Shown: positions 37,605-47,869, counted from the first letter of the stretch. The stretch is 64,000 nucleotides of DNA from Natrinema zhouii (GCF_013456555.2 NZ_CP084885.1:1-64000), one strand, 5' to 3'. A program made the numbers and translations. The notes: a model not told the origin generated them from the sequence alone.

Positions 37605-40211
37605 TTAGCGCAGTCGGCCTAGCAGTTCGTAGTCATAGTCGGGCGTGTACCGGCGGAACAGCAGGCTGTTCGACAGCACGGACACCGACGAGAACGCCAT
37701 CGCCGCCGCGGCCAACACCGGCTGTAGGAGGCCGAGCGATGCTAGCGGAATCAGCGAGGTGTTGTACGCCAACGCCCAGACGAGATTCTGCTTGATCTTC
37801 TGGAGCGTCGCGTCCGAGATACGGATGGCTTTCACCACGTCGAGCGGATCGTCACGCATCAGCGTCACGTCCGCGGCTTCGATGGCGACGTCCGTCCCGG
37901 AGCCGATTGCCGTCCCGACGTGCGCGACTGCGAGGGCCGGCGCGTCGTTGACACCGTCGCCGACCATCATGGCTTGCCGCCCTTCGTTCTGAATGTTCTC
38001 GACTGCATTGGACTTGTCCTCGGGGAGGACCTCTGCCCGGACGTTGCTCGGGTCGATACCCACCTGCTCGGCGACCGCGCGAGCGGTTCGCTCGTTGTCG
38101 CCAGTGATCATCATCACGTCGACACCCCGCTCCTGAAGAGCCGTTACAGCCTGTTTGGAGCTTTCCTTCACAGTGTCGGCATCCGCGACGACACCCACGA
38201 GTTCGCCATCGTAGGCGACGAGCATCGCAGTCTTGCCCTCGTTCTCGAGGCGTTCCATCGTCTCCTCGGCGGGAGAGGGGTCGATGCCATTGTCCCGCAG
38301 CAGCTTACGATTCCCGACGAGGACTTCGCTGTCACTAACTGTCGCTCGAATCCCGTGGCCCGGGACGTTCTCGAACTCGTCGGGCTCGGTCACGTCCAGA
38401 CCACGCTCTTCGGCGCCCTCGACGATTGCTTGAGCGAGCGGGTGCTCACTCCCGCTCTCAGCTGTCGCTGCCAGTCGAAGCACGTCGTCCTCGGAAAGGC
38501 GGTCGCGGGCAGTGAGTTGTCCACCATCTGACGTCGGCTCGCCGCCGTCAGTCACTGCATTCCCATCGCTATCGAAGACGACCATGTCAGTTAGCTCCAT
38601 TTCGCCTTCGGTGAGCGTCCCCGTCTTGTCGAAGATCACGGTGCCGACGTCCTTCGCTCGCTCGAGGACGTCGCCGCCCTTGAACAGGACCCCGTTCTGT
38701 GCACCGATGGTCGTTCCAACCATCGTCGCGGCGGGCGTCGCCAACCCCAGTGCGCAGGGACAGGCGATGAGAACGGCGGACGCGAACACGATAATTGTGA
38801 ACTCGAAGACGGAGACGGACCCACCGGCCGGGGCCGGCCCACCGGCGACCTGGCCCCACAGCGGAAGCCAGTCGACGAAGCCCGCCAGCGCCTCGGGGAA
38901 GAGGAACCAGATAGTTCCCCACAGGAGTGCGTTGGCGATGACCGCGGGGACGAAGTACGCCGAGATCCGGTCGGCGAGATTCTGAATCTCTGGCTGACGG
39001 GACTGCGCTTCCTTGACAGTCTGGACGATCTGCTTGAGCGCCGTGTCTTCGCCCACTTTCGTCGCCTCGACGACGAGGACACCGTTCTCGCTGATCGTCG
39101 ACCCGACGACCTCGTCGCCCTCACCTTTTTCGACGGGGACGGACTCGCCAGTAACCATCGACTCGTCGACGGCGGACTGGCCGTCGACGACGACTCCGTC
39201 GGTCGGGATCTTCTCACCCGGGCGGACTTTCATTCGATCACTGACTGTAACTTCTTCGAGCGGGACTTCCTCCTCGTTCCCTTCATCGTCGACGACCGTG
39301 GCCGTCTCGGCTTCCATCTCGAGGAGCTTCCGAAGGGCGTCGCTGGCCTGGCCCTTCGAGCGGGCTTCGAGGTAATTCCCAAGCGTGATGAACACCAGGA
39401 TGAGCGCGGCCGTGTCGAAGTACAGGCCGCCAGCGATGAGGCCGACCAGGACGACCACGCTGTAGAGGTACGCCGTGGACGACCCCAGAGCAATGAGGAC
39501 GTCCATGTTGGCCCGCTTGTTCTTCACGAGCGCCTTGTAGGAGTTATTATAGAACTGCCAACCGAGAACCGCCTGTACAGGCGTTGCGAGGAGGAACTCT
39601 ACCCACCCGAACTCGATGCCGAAGATAGCTTCTGGCAGAACCCCACCCCCGAGCAGGTAGCGCTCGACGATGAAGAACACGAGGGGGACCGAGAGTACCG
39701 CACCGAATACCGTCAACCGGAGTTGCTTGCGGATTTCGGCCTGTCGGGCGGCGTCCCGACGCTGCTGGTCGGACTCTTCACTGTTGTCGTCCTCGCGAAC
39801 GGGCGTGTAGCCTGCGTCCTCGATAGCGTCGTAGAGGGCGTCCCGGGAGACATCCACCGGGTTGTATTCGACTTGTGCTTCGTCCGTCGCGTAGTTCGCC
39901 TCTACGCTGATTACACCGGGGACCCGTTCGAGGGCGTCCTCGTTGGTCTCGGCGCAGTTTGCGCACGTCATGTCTGAGATGCCGATCGAGACCGTGGCGC
40001 GCTCGGCGTGATAGCCGGCGTCGTCAATCGCTTCGTAAATCTCGGCAAGCGACACCTCCTCCGGATCGTACTCTACGGATCCCTCATCCGTAGCGAAGTT
40101 GATATTCGCCTCCGTGACGTCGTCGAGATTCTCCAGAGCGTCGGTTATCGTCTGTGAGCAGTTTGCGCAGCTCATGCCCTGGATTTCTAGGTGGGTGGTT
40201 TGCCGGCTCAT
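37605..40211 (-). CDS. copA: Copper-exporting P1B-type ATPase, CopA type
   Basis: 868 residues. Two N-terminal heavy-metal-associated domains (GMSCANC and DMTCANC) precede a P1B ATPase. The actuator has VTGESVPVEKGEGDEV, the membrane metal site reads IACPCALGLATP (CPC), phosphorylation is at DKTGTLTEGE, and the ATP hinge is MVGDGVNDAPALAVAH. The reaction is ATP-driven Cu(I)/Ag(I) export across the membrane. Upstream on the same strand is the Lrp-TRASH regulator (105-bp gap), a pairing known in haloarchaea for copper-induced copA. Confidence 0.95.
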   Translation of the reverse strand: MSRQTTHLEIQGMSCANCSQTITDALENLDDVTEANINFATDEGSVEYDPEEVSLAEIYEAIDDAGYHAERATVSIGISDMTCANCAETNEDALERVPGVISVEANYATDEAQVEYNPVDVSRDALYDAIEDAGYTPVREDDNSEESDQQRRDAARQAEIRKQLRLTVFGAVLSVPLVFFIVERYLLGGGVLPEAIFGIEFGWVEFLLATPVQAVLGWQFYNNSYKALVKNKRANMDVLIALGSSTAYLYSVVVLVGLIAGGLYFDTAALILVFITLGNYLEARSKGQASDALRKLLEMEAETATVVDDEGNEEEVPLEEVTVSDRMKVRPGEKIPTDGVVVDGQSAVDESMVTGESVPVEKGEGDEVVGSTISENGVLVVEATKVGEDTALKQIVQTVKEAQSRQPEIQNLADRISAYFVPAVIANALLWGTIWFLFPEALAGFVDWLPLWGQVAGGPAPAGGSVSVFEFTIIVFASAVLIACPCALGLATPAATMVGTTIGAQNGVLFKGGDVLERAKDVGTVIFDKTGTLTEGEMELTDMVVFDSDGNAVTDGGEPTSDGGQLTARDRLSEDDVLRLAATAESGSEHPLAQAIVEGAEERGLDVTEPDEFENVPGHGIRATVSDSEVLVGNRKLLRDNGIDPSPAEETMERLENEGKTAMLVAYDGELVGVVADADTVKESSKQAVTALQERGVDVMMITGDNERTARAVAEQVGIDPSNVRAEVLPEDKSNAVENIQNEGRQAMMVGDGVNDAPALAVAHVGTAIGSGTDVAIEAADVTLMRDDPLDVVKAIRISDATLQKIKQNLVWALAYNTSLIPLASLGLLQPVLAAAAMAFSSVSVLSNSLLFRRYTPDYDYELLGRLR

Positions 40212-40316
40212 TATTCTACAATACGGGGTCTTCCTTTACCCACTTTTCTGGCAGATATCCAAAGTCAAAGAAGTTGTAAACTCTAGAATCTAAAGTGATT
40301 AGACCCCCTCTTCGAG

Positions 40317-40883
40317 CTAATCGTACCGGTCCTGGAATCTAGTTTGGCAGGACGGGCAACAGAAGTGATATACTTGTCCGTCGATACGCGCCGACCGCCC
40401 CTCGTTGTCAACGGTGTTACTGCATTCGGCGCACGTAAGAGCGAACTCAGTACCGTCGAGTGACGGCCGCCACTCGGCGATGTCCATTAGTGTGACGGTG
40501 TAGTCAACGCCATCAGTCCCAAGCAGTTCATCAAGCCATCGACGAACGTTCTGGACCTGGGCACGGGCGTAGAACCAGACGCCGCCATCAGCAGTTACGA
40601 ATACGTGTTCGACAGCCTCTGTGTTTCCGATTCGGTCTTTGAGGTCATTAACCTTGCTCGCTCCCGACACCTGAACGAATACCGGGATAACGGCGTGGAG
40701 TTGGGAACGGTCCACGTCGATGGTGAATCGATTAATTATGCCTACTTCTTGGAACCGAGTAACTCGATCTGAAACCGCCGGACCCGAGAGTCCGATTGCT
40801 TTACCGATGTCGCTAAATGGACGCCGAGCGTTCTCTCCGAGAAGCGTGAGAATCTCCATGTCGGTTTCATCGAGATCTCTCAT
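40317..40883 (-). CDS. Lrp/AsnC-type regulator with C-terminal TRASH metal domain
   Basis: 188 residues. The N-terminal winged helix reads LDETDMEILTLLGENARRPF then GLSGPAVSDRVTRFQEVG. A RAM-like middle domain follows (~65-140). The C-terminus is a TRASH domain: LTCAECSNTV, VYHFCCPSCQTRFQDRYD with four Cys and a His for metal. It is homologous in layout to the Halobacterium VNG1179C copper regulator that activates the copA gene. It is divergent from copZ (128-bp gap) and upstream of copA, ideal for sensing Cu. Confidence 0.9.
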   Translation of the reverse strand: MRDLDETDMEILTLLGENARRPFSDIGKAIGLSGPAVSDRVTRFQEVGIINRFTIDVDRSQLHAVIPVFVQVSGASKVNDLKDRIGNTEAVEHVFVTADGGVWFYARAQVQNVRRWLDELLGTDGVDYTVTLMDIAEWRPSLDGTEFALTCAECSNTVDNEGRSARIDGQVYHFCCPSCQTRFQDRYD

Positions 40884-41011
40884 ACACCAAGATCTGCCGT
40901 CGAAGCTAATACACTACCGGATATCACTTTCGTATCTTAGGCTCATTTCGGCTCTAGCTTTGCAATAGAAGCAGAAACCGACAAAGAGTAGTCGCTCGTA
41001 TGTAGATCTGT

Positions 41012-41209
41012 ATGAGTGAGACAATCGCTGTAAAGGGAATGACCTGCGAGCACTGTGAGCAGACCGTTGAGGAGGCACTTGAGGACATCGAAGGGGTGAC
41101 GAGTGCTACAGCTGATCGCGATGCTGAGTCAGCAGCTGTAGAGGGAAGCGCAGACGTGGACAAGGTCGTCAATGCCGTTAACGACGCTGGATACGATGCA
41201 TCAGCCTGA
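41012..41209 (+). CDS. copZ: Heavy-metal-associated copper chaperone (CopZ-like)
   Basis: 65 residues: one HMA domain with the metal-binding GMTCEHCEQTVEEALED and a ferredoxin-like fold ending NDAGYDASA. It would deliver Cu(I) to CopA's HMA domains. The gene is divergent from the Lrp-TRASH regulator. The following ~300 bp hold no supported gene. Confidence 0.9.
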   Translation: MSETIAVKGMTCEHCEQTVEEALEDIEGVTSATADRDAESAAVEGSADVDKVVNAVNDAGYDASA

Positions 41210-41507
41210 GATTCCCTAGCAACAACCGTAAAGTACCCACATAGATGGTTGTAGTGATACTCATAGAGTACCCGTATTTGTTGTCACCGTTGCAGGGACG
41301 ATGACAGGTATCCTAGTGCGTGGAGGTACCACCCCACTTTAGCGATCGGCCTCTCAAACTTACCAAGATAGTCTACCAATGTCTAGCCTATTATCTTCGT
41401 ATTTTACACCTTTATACGTTTGTGATGGTAAGTAATTTCAACTCTTCCACAAGCAACACCACTGAAGTTATAGACCGTGTGACGGCATACATCAGAGATG
41501 AAGTTCT

Positions 41508-41831
41508 ATGTCACAGGAAAAGCCTAAACAGGACGCTCCAGAAGATGTCGCGGAGCGAATAGAGGGGGCAGAGTGGTACTCCTACCTCGCAAAGGTAGGA
41601 TTTGTAATCATTCTTGTTGCATTCCTCAGCGCGTTAGTCGGCGTTCTTCCAAGTAATCTAAACAGCGTATCAGCGGCAGTAAATGCAATTCTGTTACCGC
41701 TAATATTTGTTGGGATAGGATTCTTACTCCTCAGAATCGCCATTCACCTCCACCTTCTTCATCTTAATCTCGTGCGTCAAATTCAGAAGAGAATGGAAGA
41801 GTCAGATGGAGAGGACGACACTAAGGAGTAA
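41508..41831 (+). CDS. Small two-helix membrane protein
   Basis: 107 residues. An acidic N-terminus (EDVAERIEGAEWYSYL) precedes two helices (~27-49 and 58-85), and the C-terminus is charged (VRQIQKRMEESDGEDD). I recognise no family. It is convergent with copB, and copper involvement cannot be judged. Confidence 0.55.
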   Translation: MSQEKPKQDAPEDVAERIEGAEWYSYLAKVGFVIILVAFLSALVGVLPSNLNSVSAAVNAILLPLIFVGIGFLLLRIAIHLHLLHLNLVRQIQKRMEESDGEDDTKE

Positions 41832-41897
41832 AATGAAAAAACAGTGGAAAAATCAGATGTGCTGTTTTAACGGATACAGAGAAGATAAAAATCCACG

Positions 41898-44165
41898 CTA
41901 AGTGTTAGTCTGCGGGTTGTCCCTGCCCGGTGTTGACATACCGGGAAGACTTGGTACTGAGAGGTCAACCCGCCGGAGTAACTGCGCGTTGATAGCGACG
42001 ATTACTGTACTGAGCGACATGAGTAGCGCTCCAACTGCAGGCGAGAGAAGAATCCCAATTGGTGCCAGCACGCCAGCCGCCAGCGGAATAGCGAACACGT
42101 TATACCCCGCCGCCCACACAATATTCTCCTGCATCTTTCGGTAACTTGCCTTGCTCAGCTTCACCAGGCGAACGACGTCCATCGGGTTGTTCTGGACAAG
42201 GATAACGTCGGCCGACTGGACCGCGACGTCGGTGCCGCTCCCGATAGCGATTCCAACGTCTGATCGTGTCAGCGCCGGCGCGTCATTTACGCCGTCGCCA
42301 ACCATCCCCACGAGTTTGCCCTGATCCTGGAGTTCCTGCACTTTCTTGTCCTTGTCCCCAGGAAGGACCTCCGCGAACACAGTGTCAATACCCAGTTCGT
42401 CGGCGACGGCGTTAGCGACGTCCTGGGAGTCCCCGGTGAGCATCGCTACCTCGACGTCGAGGTCGTGCAGGGCGTCGACGACACGGTAGCTCTCCTCGCG
42501 AATCACGTCTGCCATCGCGAACGCGGCAATCAACTCCCCCTCGCGAACGAGGTACACCACGGTCTGGGCGTTCTGGCCAGCTTCGTCAGCGAAGCGCTGG
42601 AGATGATCGGGAACATCCCTATCGAGTTGGGTAAGTAGATTCGGGCCGCCGACGTACACCTCGTTTCCGTCGACGTTCGCTCGGACGCCCCTGCCCTTGA
42701 TTGCCTCGAAGCCGGTCGCGTTAGGAGCGGTGAGATCTCGCTCTTCGGCGGCCTCGCGAATGGCTCGTGCAATCATGTGTTCGGAGTCGCTCTCGACGGC
42801 CGCCGCCAGTGTGAGCGCCTCGTCCTCGTCGACGCCGTCGACGGTCGCCATGTCGACGACGCCGTGTTCGCCTTCAGTGAGGGTCCCCGTCTTGTCGAAG
42901 ATGATGGCGTCCAGATTCCGTGCGTCCTCCATCGCGATGCGGTCGCGCACGAGCATCCCGTTTCGAGCGGCGAGTGACGTGTTGATGGCGACGACCAGCG
43001 GGATTGCGAGTCCGAGCGCGTGCGGGCAGGCGATGACGAGCACCGTGACCACACGCTCGATAACCGTTGCGTTGAACGAGACTGCGATAGTCCACGCGAT
43101 TGCTGTCACGACTGCCGCCGCGAGGGCGACATAGAACAGCCAGCCGGCAGCGCGGTCGGCCAACACTTGCGTTTGAGACTTACTCTGTTGGGCTTCGTCG
43201 ACGAGTCGCATGATGCCTGCGAGCGTCGTCTCCTCGCCTGTCGCACCGACGTGAACGCGGAGACTACCGTCGCCGTTGATGGTCCCGCCGATGACCTCAT
43301 CGCCGGGTTCCTTCGAGACCGGTTTCGACTCGCCGGTGATCATCGACTCCTCGACGTCCGAGTCACCCTCTTCAACGATGCCGTCAGCAGGGACACTCGC
43401 ACCTGGCCGGACGAGTACGAGGTCGCCCTCGGAGAGTTCACTAACGGGGACTTCCTCCGTCTCTCCGTCGTCAGTGATCCGCTCGGCGGTATCAGGCATC
43501 AGCTTCGCCAGTTCGTCGACGGCGCTCGAGGCACGCCGCACGGATCGCATCTCAATCCAGTGGCCCAGCAGCATGATGTCGATGAGCGTCACGAGCTCCC
43601 AGAAGAACGCCGATTGTGTGGGGAAGACAACGCTCGCGAGGCTATAGACGAACGCGACGCTGATCGCCATCGAAATCAGCGTCATCATCCCGGGTGACCG
43701 GTCTTTCAGCTCCGGAATCGCCATCTGGAGGAACGGAACCCCACCGTACGCAAAGACGATTACCGCGAATACAGGGTTGATCCATTCACTACCCGGGAAC
43801 GCTGGGACAGAGAACCCGAGCCACTCCTGCAACATTTCGCTGTACAGGAGGACTGGAATCGAAAGGAGTGTCGAGACGAAGAAGCGCCGGCGGAACATCT
43901 GCTCGTGCCCTTCGTGCATTCCCCCGTGGTCGCCGTGATCGTGTCCCTCATCTCCGTGATCCATGTGGTCCTCGGAGCGTTCACGCAGTTCCTGCTCGGC
44001 CTCATCTGCGTCCTCGGCTTCCTCCTCAAGTAGTGACTGCTCGGTCCGAGAGACCTCCTCATTGGAGCCGGCATCACTTTCAGGATTATGGTCGTGGTGG
44101 TTACCGCCAGCGGGTGGTTGATCCGATGATTTCTCGGTGTCTTTTGAGTGATCGTGGTCGTCCAT
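41898..44165 (-). CDS. copB: P1B-type copper ATPase, CopB type
   Basis: 755 residues. The N-terminus is His/Asp/Glu-rich (DHDHSKDTEKSS, MDHGDEGHDHGDHGGMHEGH), replacing HMA domains. The membrane metal motif is IACPHALGLAIP (CPH rather than CPC), with DKTGTLTEGE and MVGDGVNDAPAL. CPH with a His-rich tail is the CopB subgroup, exporting Cu(II) and/or Cu(I). Together with CopA it gives two export routes. It is transcribed toward the copZ side, with a divergent gap before a decayed channel gene. Confidence 0.92.
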   Translation of the reverse strand: MDDHDHSKDTEKSSDQPPAGGNHHDHNPESDAGSNEEVSRTEQSLLEEEAEDADEAEQELRERSEDHMDHGDEGHDHGDHGGMHEGHEQMFRRRFFVSTLLSIPVLLYSEMLQEWLGFSVPAFPGSEWINPVFAVIVFAYGGVPFLQMAIPELKDRSPGMMTLISMAISVAFVYSLASVVFPTQSAFFWELVTLIDIMLLGHWIEMRSVRRASSAVDELAKLMPDTAERITDDGETEEVPVSELSEGDLVLVRPGASVPADGIVEEGDSDVEESMITGESKPVSKEPGDEVIGGTINGDGSLRVHVGATGEETTLAGIMRLVDEAQQSKSQTQVLADRAAGWLFYVALAAAVVTAIAWTIAVSFNATVIERVVTVLVIACPHALGLAIPLVVAINTSLAARNGMLVRDRIAMEDARNLDAIIFDKTGTLTEGEHGVVDMATVDGVDEDEALTLAAAVESDSEHMIARAIREAAEERDLTAPNATGFEAIKGRGVRANVDGNEVYVGGPNLLTQLDRDVPDHLQRFADEAGQNAQTVVYLVREGELIAAFAMADVIREESYRVVDALHDLDVEVAMLTGDSQDVANAVADELGIDTVFAEVLPGDKDKKVQELQDQGKLVGMVGDGVNDAPALTRSDVGIAIGSGTDVAVQSADVILVQNNPMDVVRLVKLSKASYRKMQENIVWAAGYNVFAIPLAAGVLAPIGILLSPAVGALLMSLSTVIVAINAQLLRRVDLSVPSLPGMSTPGRDNPQTNT

Positions 44166-44284
44166 AGATTGACCTCTTAGGCGCTAGTTTGACCGGGAGA
44201 GAGTTGGGTGTGTCGGTAATTCGGATCCCGTTGAGCGGGCTACCTTCTTACGCTATGTCGGGATACAAAACCGACAATACTCCA

Positions 44285-45280
44285 TCATTCACTACCCTGG
44301 GAGGGCCATTCTCGTTCGTCAGATTCTATGAGACCGAGCAGTGTTCGTCGCCGCTCATCTATGTCTGCAAGCGCTGCGGTAAACTCCTCGTCAGAGACGG
44401 TCGGAAGTTCATTTTCTCGAAGTGTATCGAGGTTTGGTGACGGTGGGGAGCGATCAGCAGGCTTGATGAAAGAATTCTGGAGCGTTTCTAGATAGCTCTC
44501 GACACTCGATCGGGCGTTTTTAAGAATCGTGTTACTCGGATGAGACTGATTGAAGAGCCCAAACTTGAGAAGTGACAGTGTCTCGTCGAGGATTGTAACG
44601 CTCACGATCGCTGATTGGACGGGTTGTTTGCTGTGAAAGTAATGGAGAATTGGATACGCCTTGTGATTCGACGTAAGCATGTTCAGTTGAGTAGTAAAGG
44701 TGTTCAAGGGTAGCTCAAGCCCCTCAAACTCTTCGCCATTCCAACTCGTGAGAAGAATCTCAGTGCCATGCTCACCCAGTCCACTCACACCACTGGCGAA
44801 AGACCGTTTTTGTGTGACTGCACTCAGAACATTGAGAATATACGTAACACTGAGTGTGATAAAGAGCATCCCGCTCCCCGTCGCGAGAGTCGTCATAATC
44901 TGCCAGACCCCTTCTTGCGGGGCAAAATCTCCGTTCCCTAGTGTGAAGATTGCGTATCCAGATAAATAGAACCAGTCTGACAGGAAACAGGATCTCGGTT
45001 CACGGTATCGATAATCGAGCTCTCACCACTCGCAAAGATGAACACCCACCCATAGTAGTATAATCCACGTCGATAGGCCAACAGTGAGAATTATCGGTCC
45101 TAAGAGAGTAAGAACTCGTGAATTTTGCTCCCCGAACTGCCGTAACACTCGCTATGTCCCTGCCATCAACAGGGAGGTCAGTGGTCCAGCGCCTCCCTCA
45201 ACCCAGAGTGTCGTCCAGAAGAGATCAACAATGACACTGGCAAGCGGAATTATACCGACTACAAGAAGTAATGGTTCCAT
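44285..45280 (-). pseudogene. Ion-channel-like membrane protein, disrupted
   Basis: From ATG at 45278-45280 the frame reads EPLLLVVGIIPLASVIVDLF then a TAG after LLMAGT. It resumes RVLRQFGEQNSRVLTLLGP, shifts frame near 45020, then reads DWFYLSGYAIFTLGNGDFAP (pore-like loop) and an open C-terminal frame of 203 codons (GSGMLFITLSVTYILNVLSA, acidic tail). The layout is a two-helix potassium-channel-type protein with a long C-terminal domain. One stop and frameshifts break it. Confidence 0.65.
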
Positions 45281-45541
45281 CAGTATTCACCTGCTGAGCA
45301 GAATCGGTAAATGTCTCGCTTCTGAAACGGTCTCATCCGAGGGGTTATCCCTGAATCACCTTGGTCCGTGATTAGTTGATTATTTATCAAATTTCAGTCT
45401 CCTCCTTTGGAGAATAGTGCTTCCACAGGCTCTATCACCAGTATCCCACTTACCATATCTGGGACAACGGAATTAGTTACACTAGCTCGTACATTTCCCA
45501 GGAAAGTTCCCTTAGAATCAGTAATATGATTCTTAGTCCGG

Positions 45542-46375
45542 CTACTCTTCATCACCCTTCCAGGTAACGGTCCGGCCCCACGTCGTCGCCTTGCCCCAGA
45601 GGCCGGAGCGCATACATTCCAGTTCGACAATCTGGGAGTTGTCGACGAACAGATTGATCTCTGGCCCGAAGTTCTTGACGTACCACTCGAACATCTCGGG
45701 GCCGGGCGCCTCGAAGACGAGGTTCTCGATGCCGAGCCCGTTCGCGATCTGGTAGGCCACGTCGGTCCGCCACTCGTTGACCTCCTCGGTGATACCTTCC
45801 GCCTCGACCATCAGGAGATCTGCGCCCGCCTCCAGGTGGCGCTTCCCCTCCTCGATCGCCTGCTCGGGGTCCTGTTGGCCCTGCTCCTCGAGGACATCCG
45901 GGTCCGTCGCGCCGCCGGCGCCGAACTGGACGTTGATCTCGGGCTTCGGGTCGATCTCGTAATCCTCTGCAACGATCTCTGTCATCCGCACCATGTCGTC
46001 CGTCCCGATGGCCAAGAACCCGCTGGAGAGCTCTACGATGTCAAATCCGAGCCGCTCAGCCTCCTCAAAGTATTGCTCGACCTTGTCGTTGTCGCGGATC
46101 AGGACGTTCTCGACGTAGCCGCCGGTCGAGACCTTGACGTCGTACTCGTGACAGACCTCGATCAGCTCCGTCACCGCCTCCTCGGGCATCAGCGCGAAGG
46201 ACCCGCCGCTGAACTTGTAGATGTCGACGTATTGCCCCATTGTCTCCAGGAGGTCACGCAGCTCGCGTGGGCCCATCGGGTCGTAGTACGGCCCACGGAT
46301 TTCCGTGATTCCTTTCTCTCTGGGCTTCTCCTCGCGCTCATTGTGGTGTAGGAACTCGAACGTACGGTCTACCAT
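45542..46375 (-). CDS. comA: Phosphosulfolactate synthase (ComA family)
   Basis: 277 residues. A TIM-barrel protein with family blocks KGITEIRGPYYDP, DIYKFSGGSFALMPEEAVTE, VSTGGYVENVLI, GFDIVELSSGFLAIG, INVQFGAGGATDP, LMVEAEGITEE and INLFVDNSQIVELECMRSGL. ComA adds sulfite to phosphoenolpyruvate to give (R)-phosphosulfolactate, the first step of coenzyme M synthesis in methanogens and of sulfolactate synthesis elsewhere. The MmgE/PrpD gene lies 141 bp upstream on the same strand. No comB- or comC-like gene is visible nearby. Confidence 0.85.
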   Translation of the reverse strand: MVDRTFEFLHHNEREEKPREKGITEIRGPYYDPMGPRELRDLLETMGQYVDIYKFSGGSFALMPEEAVTELIEVCHEYDVKVSTGGYVENVLIRDNDKVEQYFEEAERLGFDIVELSSGFLAIGTDDMVRMTEIVAEDYEIDPKPEINVQFGAGGATDPDVLEEQGQQDPEQAIEEGKRHLEAGADLLMVEAEGITEEVNEWRTDVAYQIANGLGIENLVFEAPGPEMFEWYVKNFGPEINLFVDNSQIVELECMRSGLWGKATTWGRTVTWKGDEE

Positions 46376-46516
46376 AATCCGGTAATGGATTCGGTCTCCA
46401 TGTCCTTAGTGAGTGGGGGGGCGGCCAGTTCGATCTGCGCTTGAGGGGCGCCATCTGCCGCAGACCGAGGAACAGGAACAGCCTATCTGGCTCTATTTAG
46501 TGAGCCATGCCAAACC

Positions 46517-47869
46517 CTATGCCAGCAGGGTGACGAAATCGTTGACGGTGTGCGACTCCAGGTCTCTAACCGTTGCAACGATCTTGTCCCGACGATCCTC
46601 GTCGAGTCTGATACCGGCTGTATCGTGAAATTTCGTCTCGATCTGATCCCAGTTCATTGAATTCGTCGGATGGCCTTGGAAGGCGTCCTTCTCGACCACG
46701 TGGGTAGTGCCGTCCTCGAGTTCGACCGTCACGCGAGCGGGCATCTCTCCAGCTTCGAACCGTTCCGTAAATGCCTCCTCCTCCTCGACGGTGACGTGCC
46801 GGAGGAGGTACTGGACGTCATCTCGGGTGATGCGTTCCGGCTCGTACTGGGCGTTACCCATTTCACGGTCGAGGAGTGCTGCTGCCAGCATGTACGGGAG
46901 TGAGTGGTCGGCCTGGGCCTTCGTCTCGACCGTATGGCGATCACCCTCACCGCCACCGATAATGAGCTTCGCACCGGCGAACGTTTCTAAATCAATGAGT
47001 TCCACGTCACTCCCATCGAGGTCCTCCTGCTCTGCCAGTTCGATAATCCCTTCAACGGCAGACTGGGCGTACGTTTCAGCGACGTATCGCTTCGTCATGA
47101 CGTCATGGACGCGCGTGCAACCTGGGTCAAGGTCGACCTCGAACTCACCGCTGATGGTCTGCTTCCAGCCCTTCTGCCCCTCGAAGAGGTTCTTGGGCCC
47201 CTCCATACCGTCACTGGCCAACAGGGCCGCGTAAACGGCGTTGCGGGCGGCATTGGCCGACGCGATGCCCTTCCACTCGTTGATGCCGCCGGTGCGGGTT
47301 ACGCGGAGAGCGTTGTGGGCGGTCCCGGCGATGCCGATGGCATCCCGGGTCGTCTCAACGTCAAGATCGAGTACCTTTGCAACGCCGCACGCAGCCGAGA
47401 TGACCGTGTGGGTCACGTGGTCCCATCCCTTATCACGGACTGGGACGTTCCAGGCGAACTCGCCTTGGACCTCATAGGCCACACCGATTCCTTCCAAGAG
47501 TTCCTCGCCAGAGGCATCAACGGCCTCGGCAGCAGCGACGACAGTTCCGATGTTGTCGCTTGGGTGGGGCGTCTCGCCGGGCGCGAGAAAGGAGTCCATG
47601 AAGTCGAGATAGCGCGTCAACGCAGTATTGTGCATCGCGGCACCGACTGGCGATGAAGACTCACTACGTCCCCAGAGTGTACAGTAGTCGCCAGGATTGG
47701 CTCGCTGCACCGTCTGGTGGACGACCTCTACCGGCTCTGCTCCAAGGGCATTGATCCCGATTCCGACCGAGTCGAGTACTCGCTTTTTCAGTTCCTCCTG
47801 CGTGTCCTCGGAGAACTCCTCGGTGGAGACCTCTTGAACAAACTTGGCAAGTTCCTCAGTTGTCGTCAT
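46517..47869 (-). CDS. MmgE/PrpD-family protein (dehydratase/lyase-like)
   Basis: 450 residues from ATG at 47867-47869; 27 upstream codons are a basic, unlikely extension. Family blocks include KKRVLDSVGIGINALGAEPV, HNTALTRYLDFMDSFLAPGE, HPSDNIGTVVAAAEAVDASG, TAHNALRVTRTGGINEWKGI and YAQSAVEGIIELAEQEDLDG. The family contains 2-methylcitrate dehydratase and cis-aconitate decarboxylase, both eliminating across C-C bonds of tricarboxylates. Here the partner is ComA, not a methylcitrate operon, so the substrate may differ. Confidence 0.8.
   Translation of the reverse strand: MTTTEELAKFVQEVSTEEFSEDTQEELKKRVLDSVGIGINALGAEPVEVVHQTVQRANPGDYCTLWGRSESSSPVGAAMHNTALTRYLDFMDSFLAPGETPHPSDNIGTVVAAAEAVDASGEELLEGIGVAYEVQGEFAWNVPVRDKGWDHVTHTVISAACGVAKVLDLDVETTRDAIGIAGTAHNALRVTRTGGINEWKGIASANAARNAVYAALLASDGMEGPKNLFEGQKGWKQTISGEFEVDLDPGCTRVHDVMTKRYVAETYAQSAVEGIIELAEQEDLDGSDVELIDLETFAGAKLIIGGGEGDRHTVETKAQADHSLPYMLAAALLDREMGNAQYEPERITRDDVQYLLRHVTVEEEEAFTERFEAGEMPARVTVELEDGTTHVVEKDAFQGHPTNSMNWDQIETKFHDTAGIRLDEDRRDKIVATVRDLESHTVNDFVTLLA

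Noticed and set aside
38512..38985. Plus-strand frame of 157 codons in copA
   Set aside because: Antisense to unmistakable P-type ATPase motifs.
8561..45280. Pyrrolysine or other recoding of the recurrent in-frame TAG codons
   Set aside because: The TAGs occur in different unrelated pseudogenes that also have frameshifts and TGA stops. Decay explains them better, and no PylS/PylT signal is in the window.
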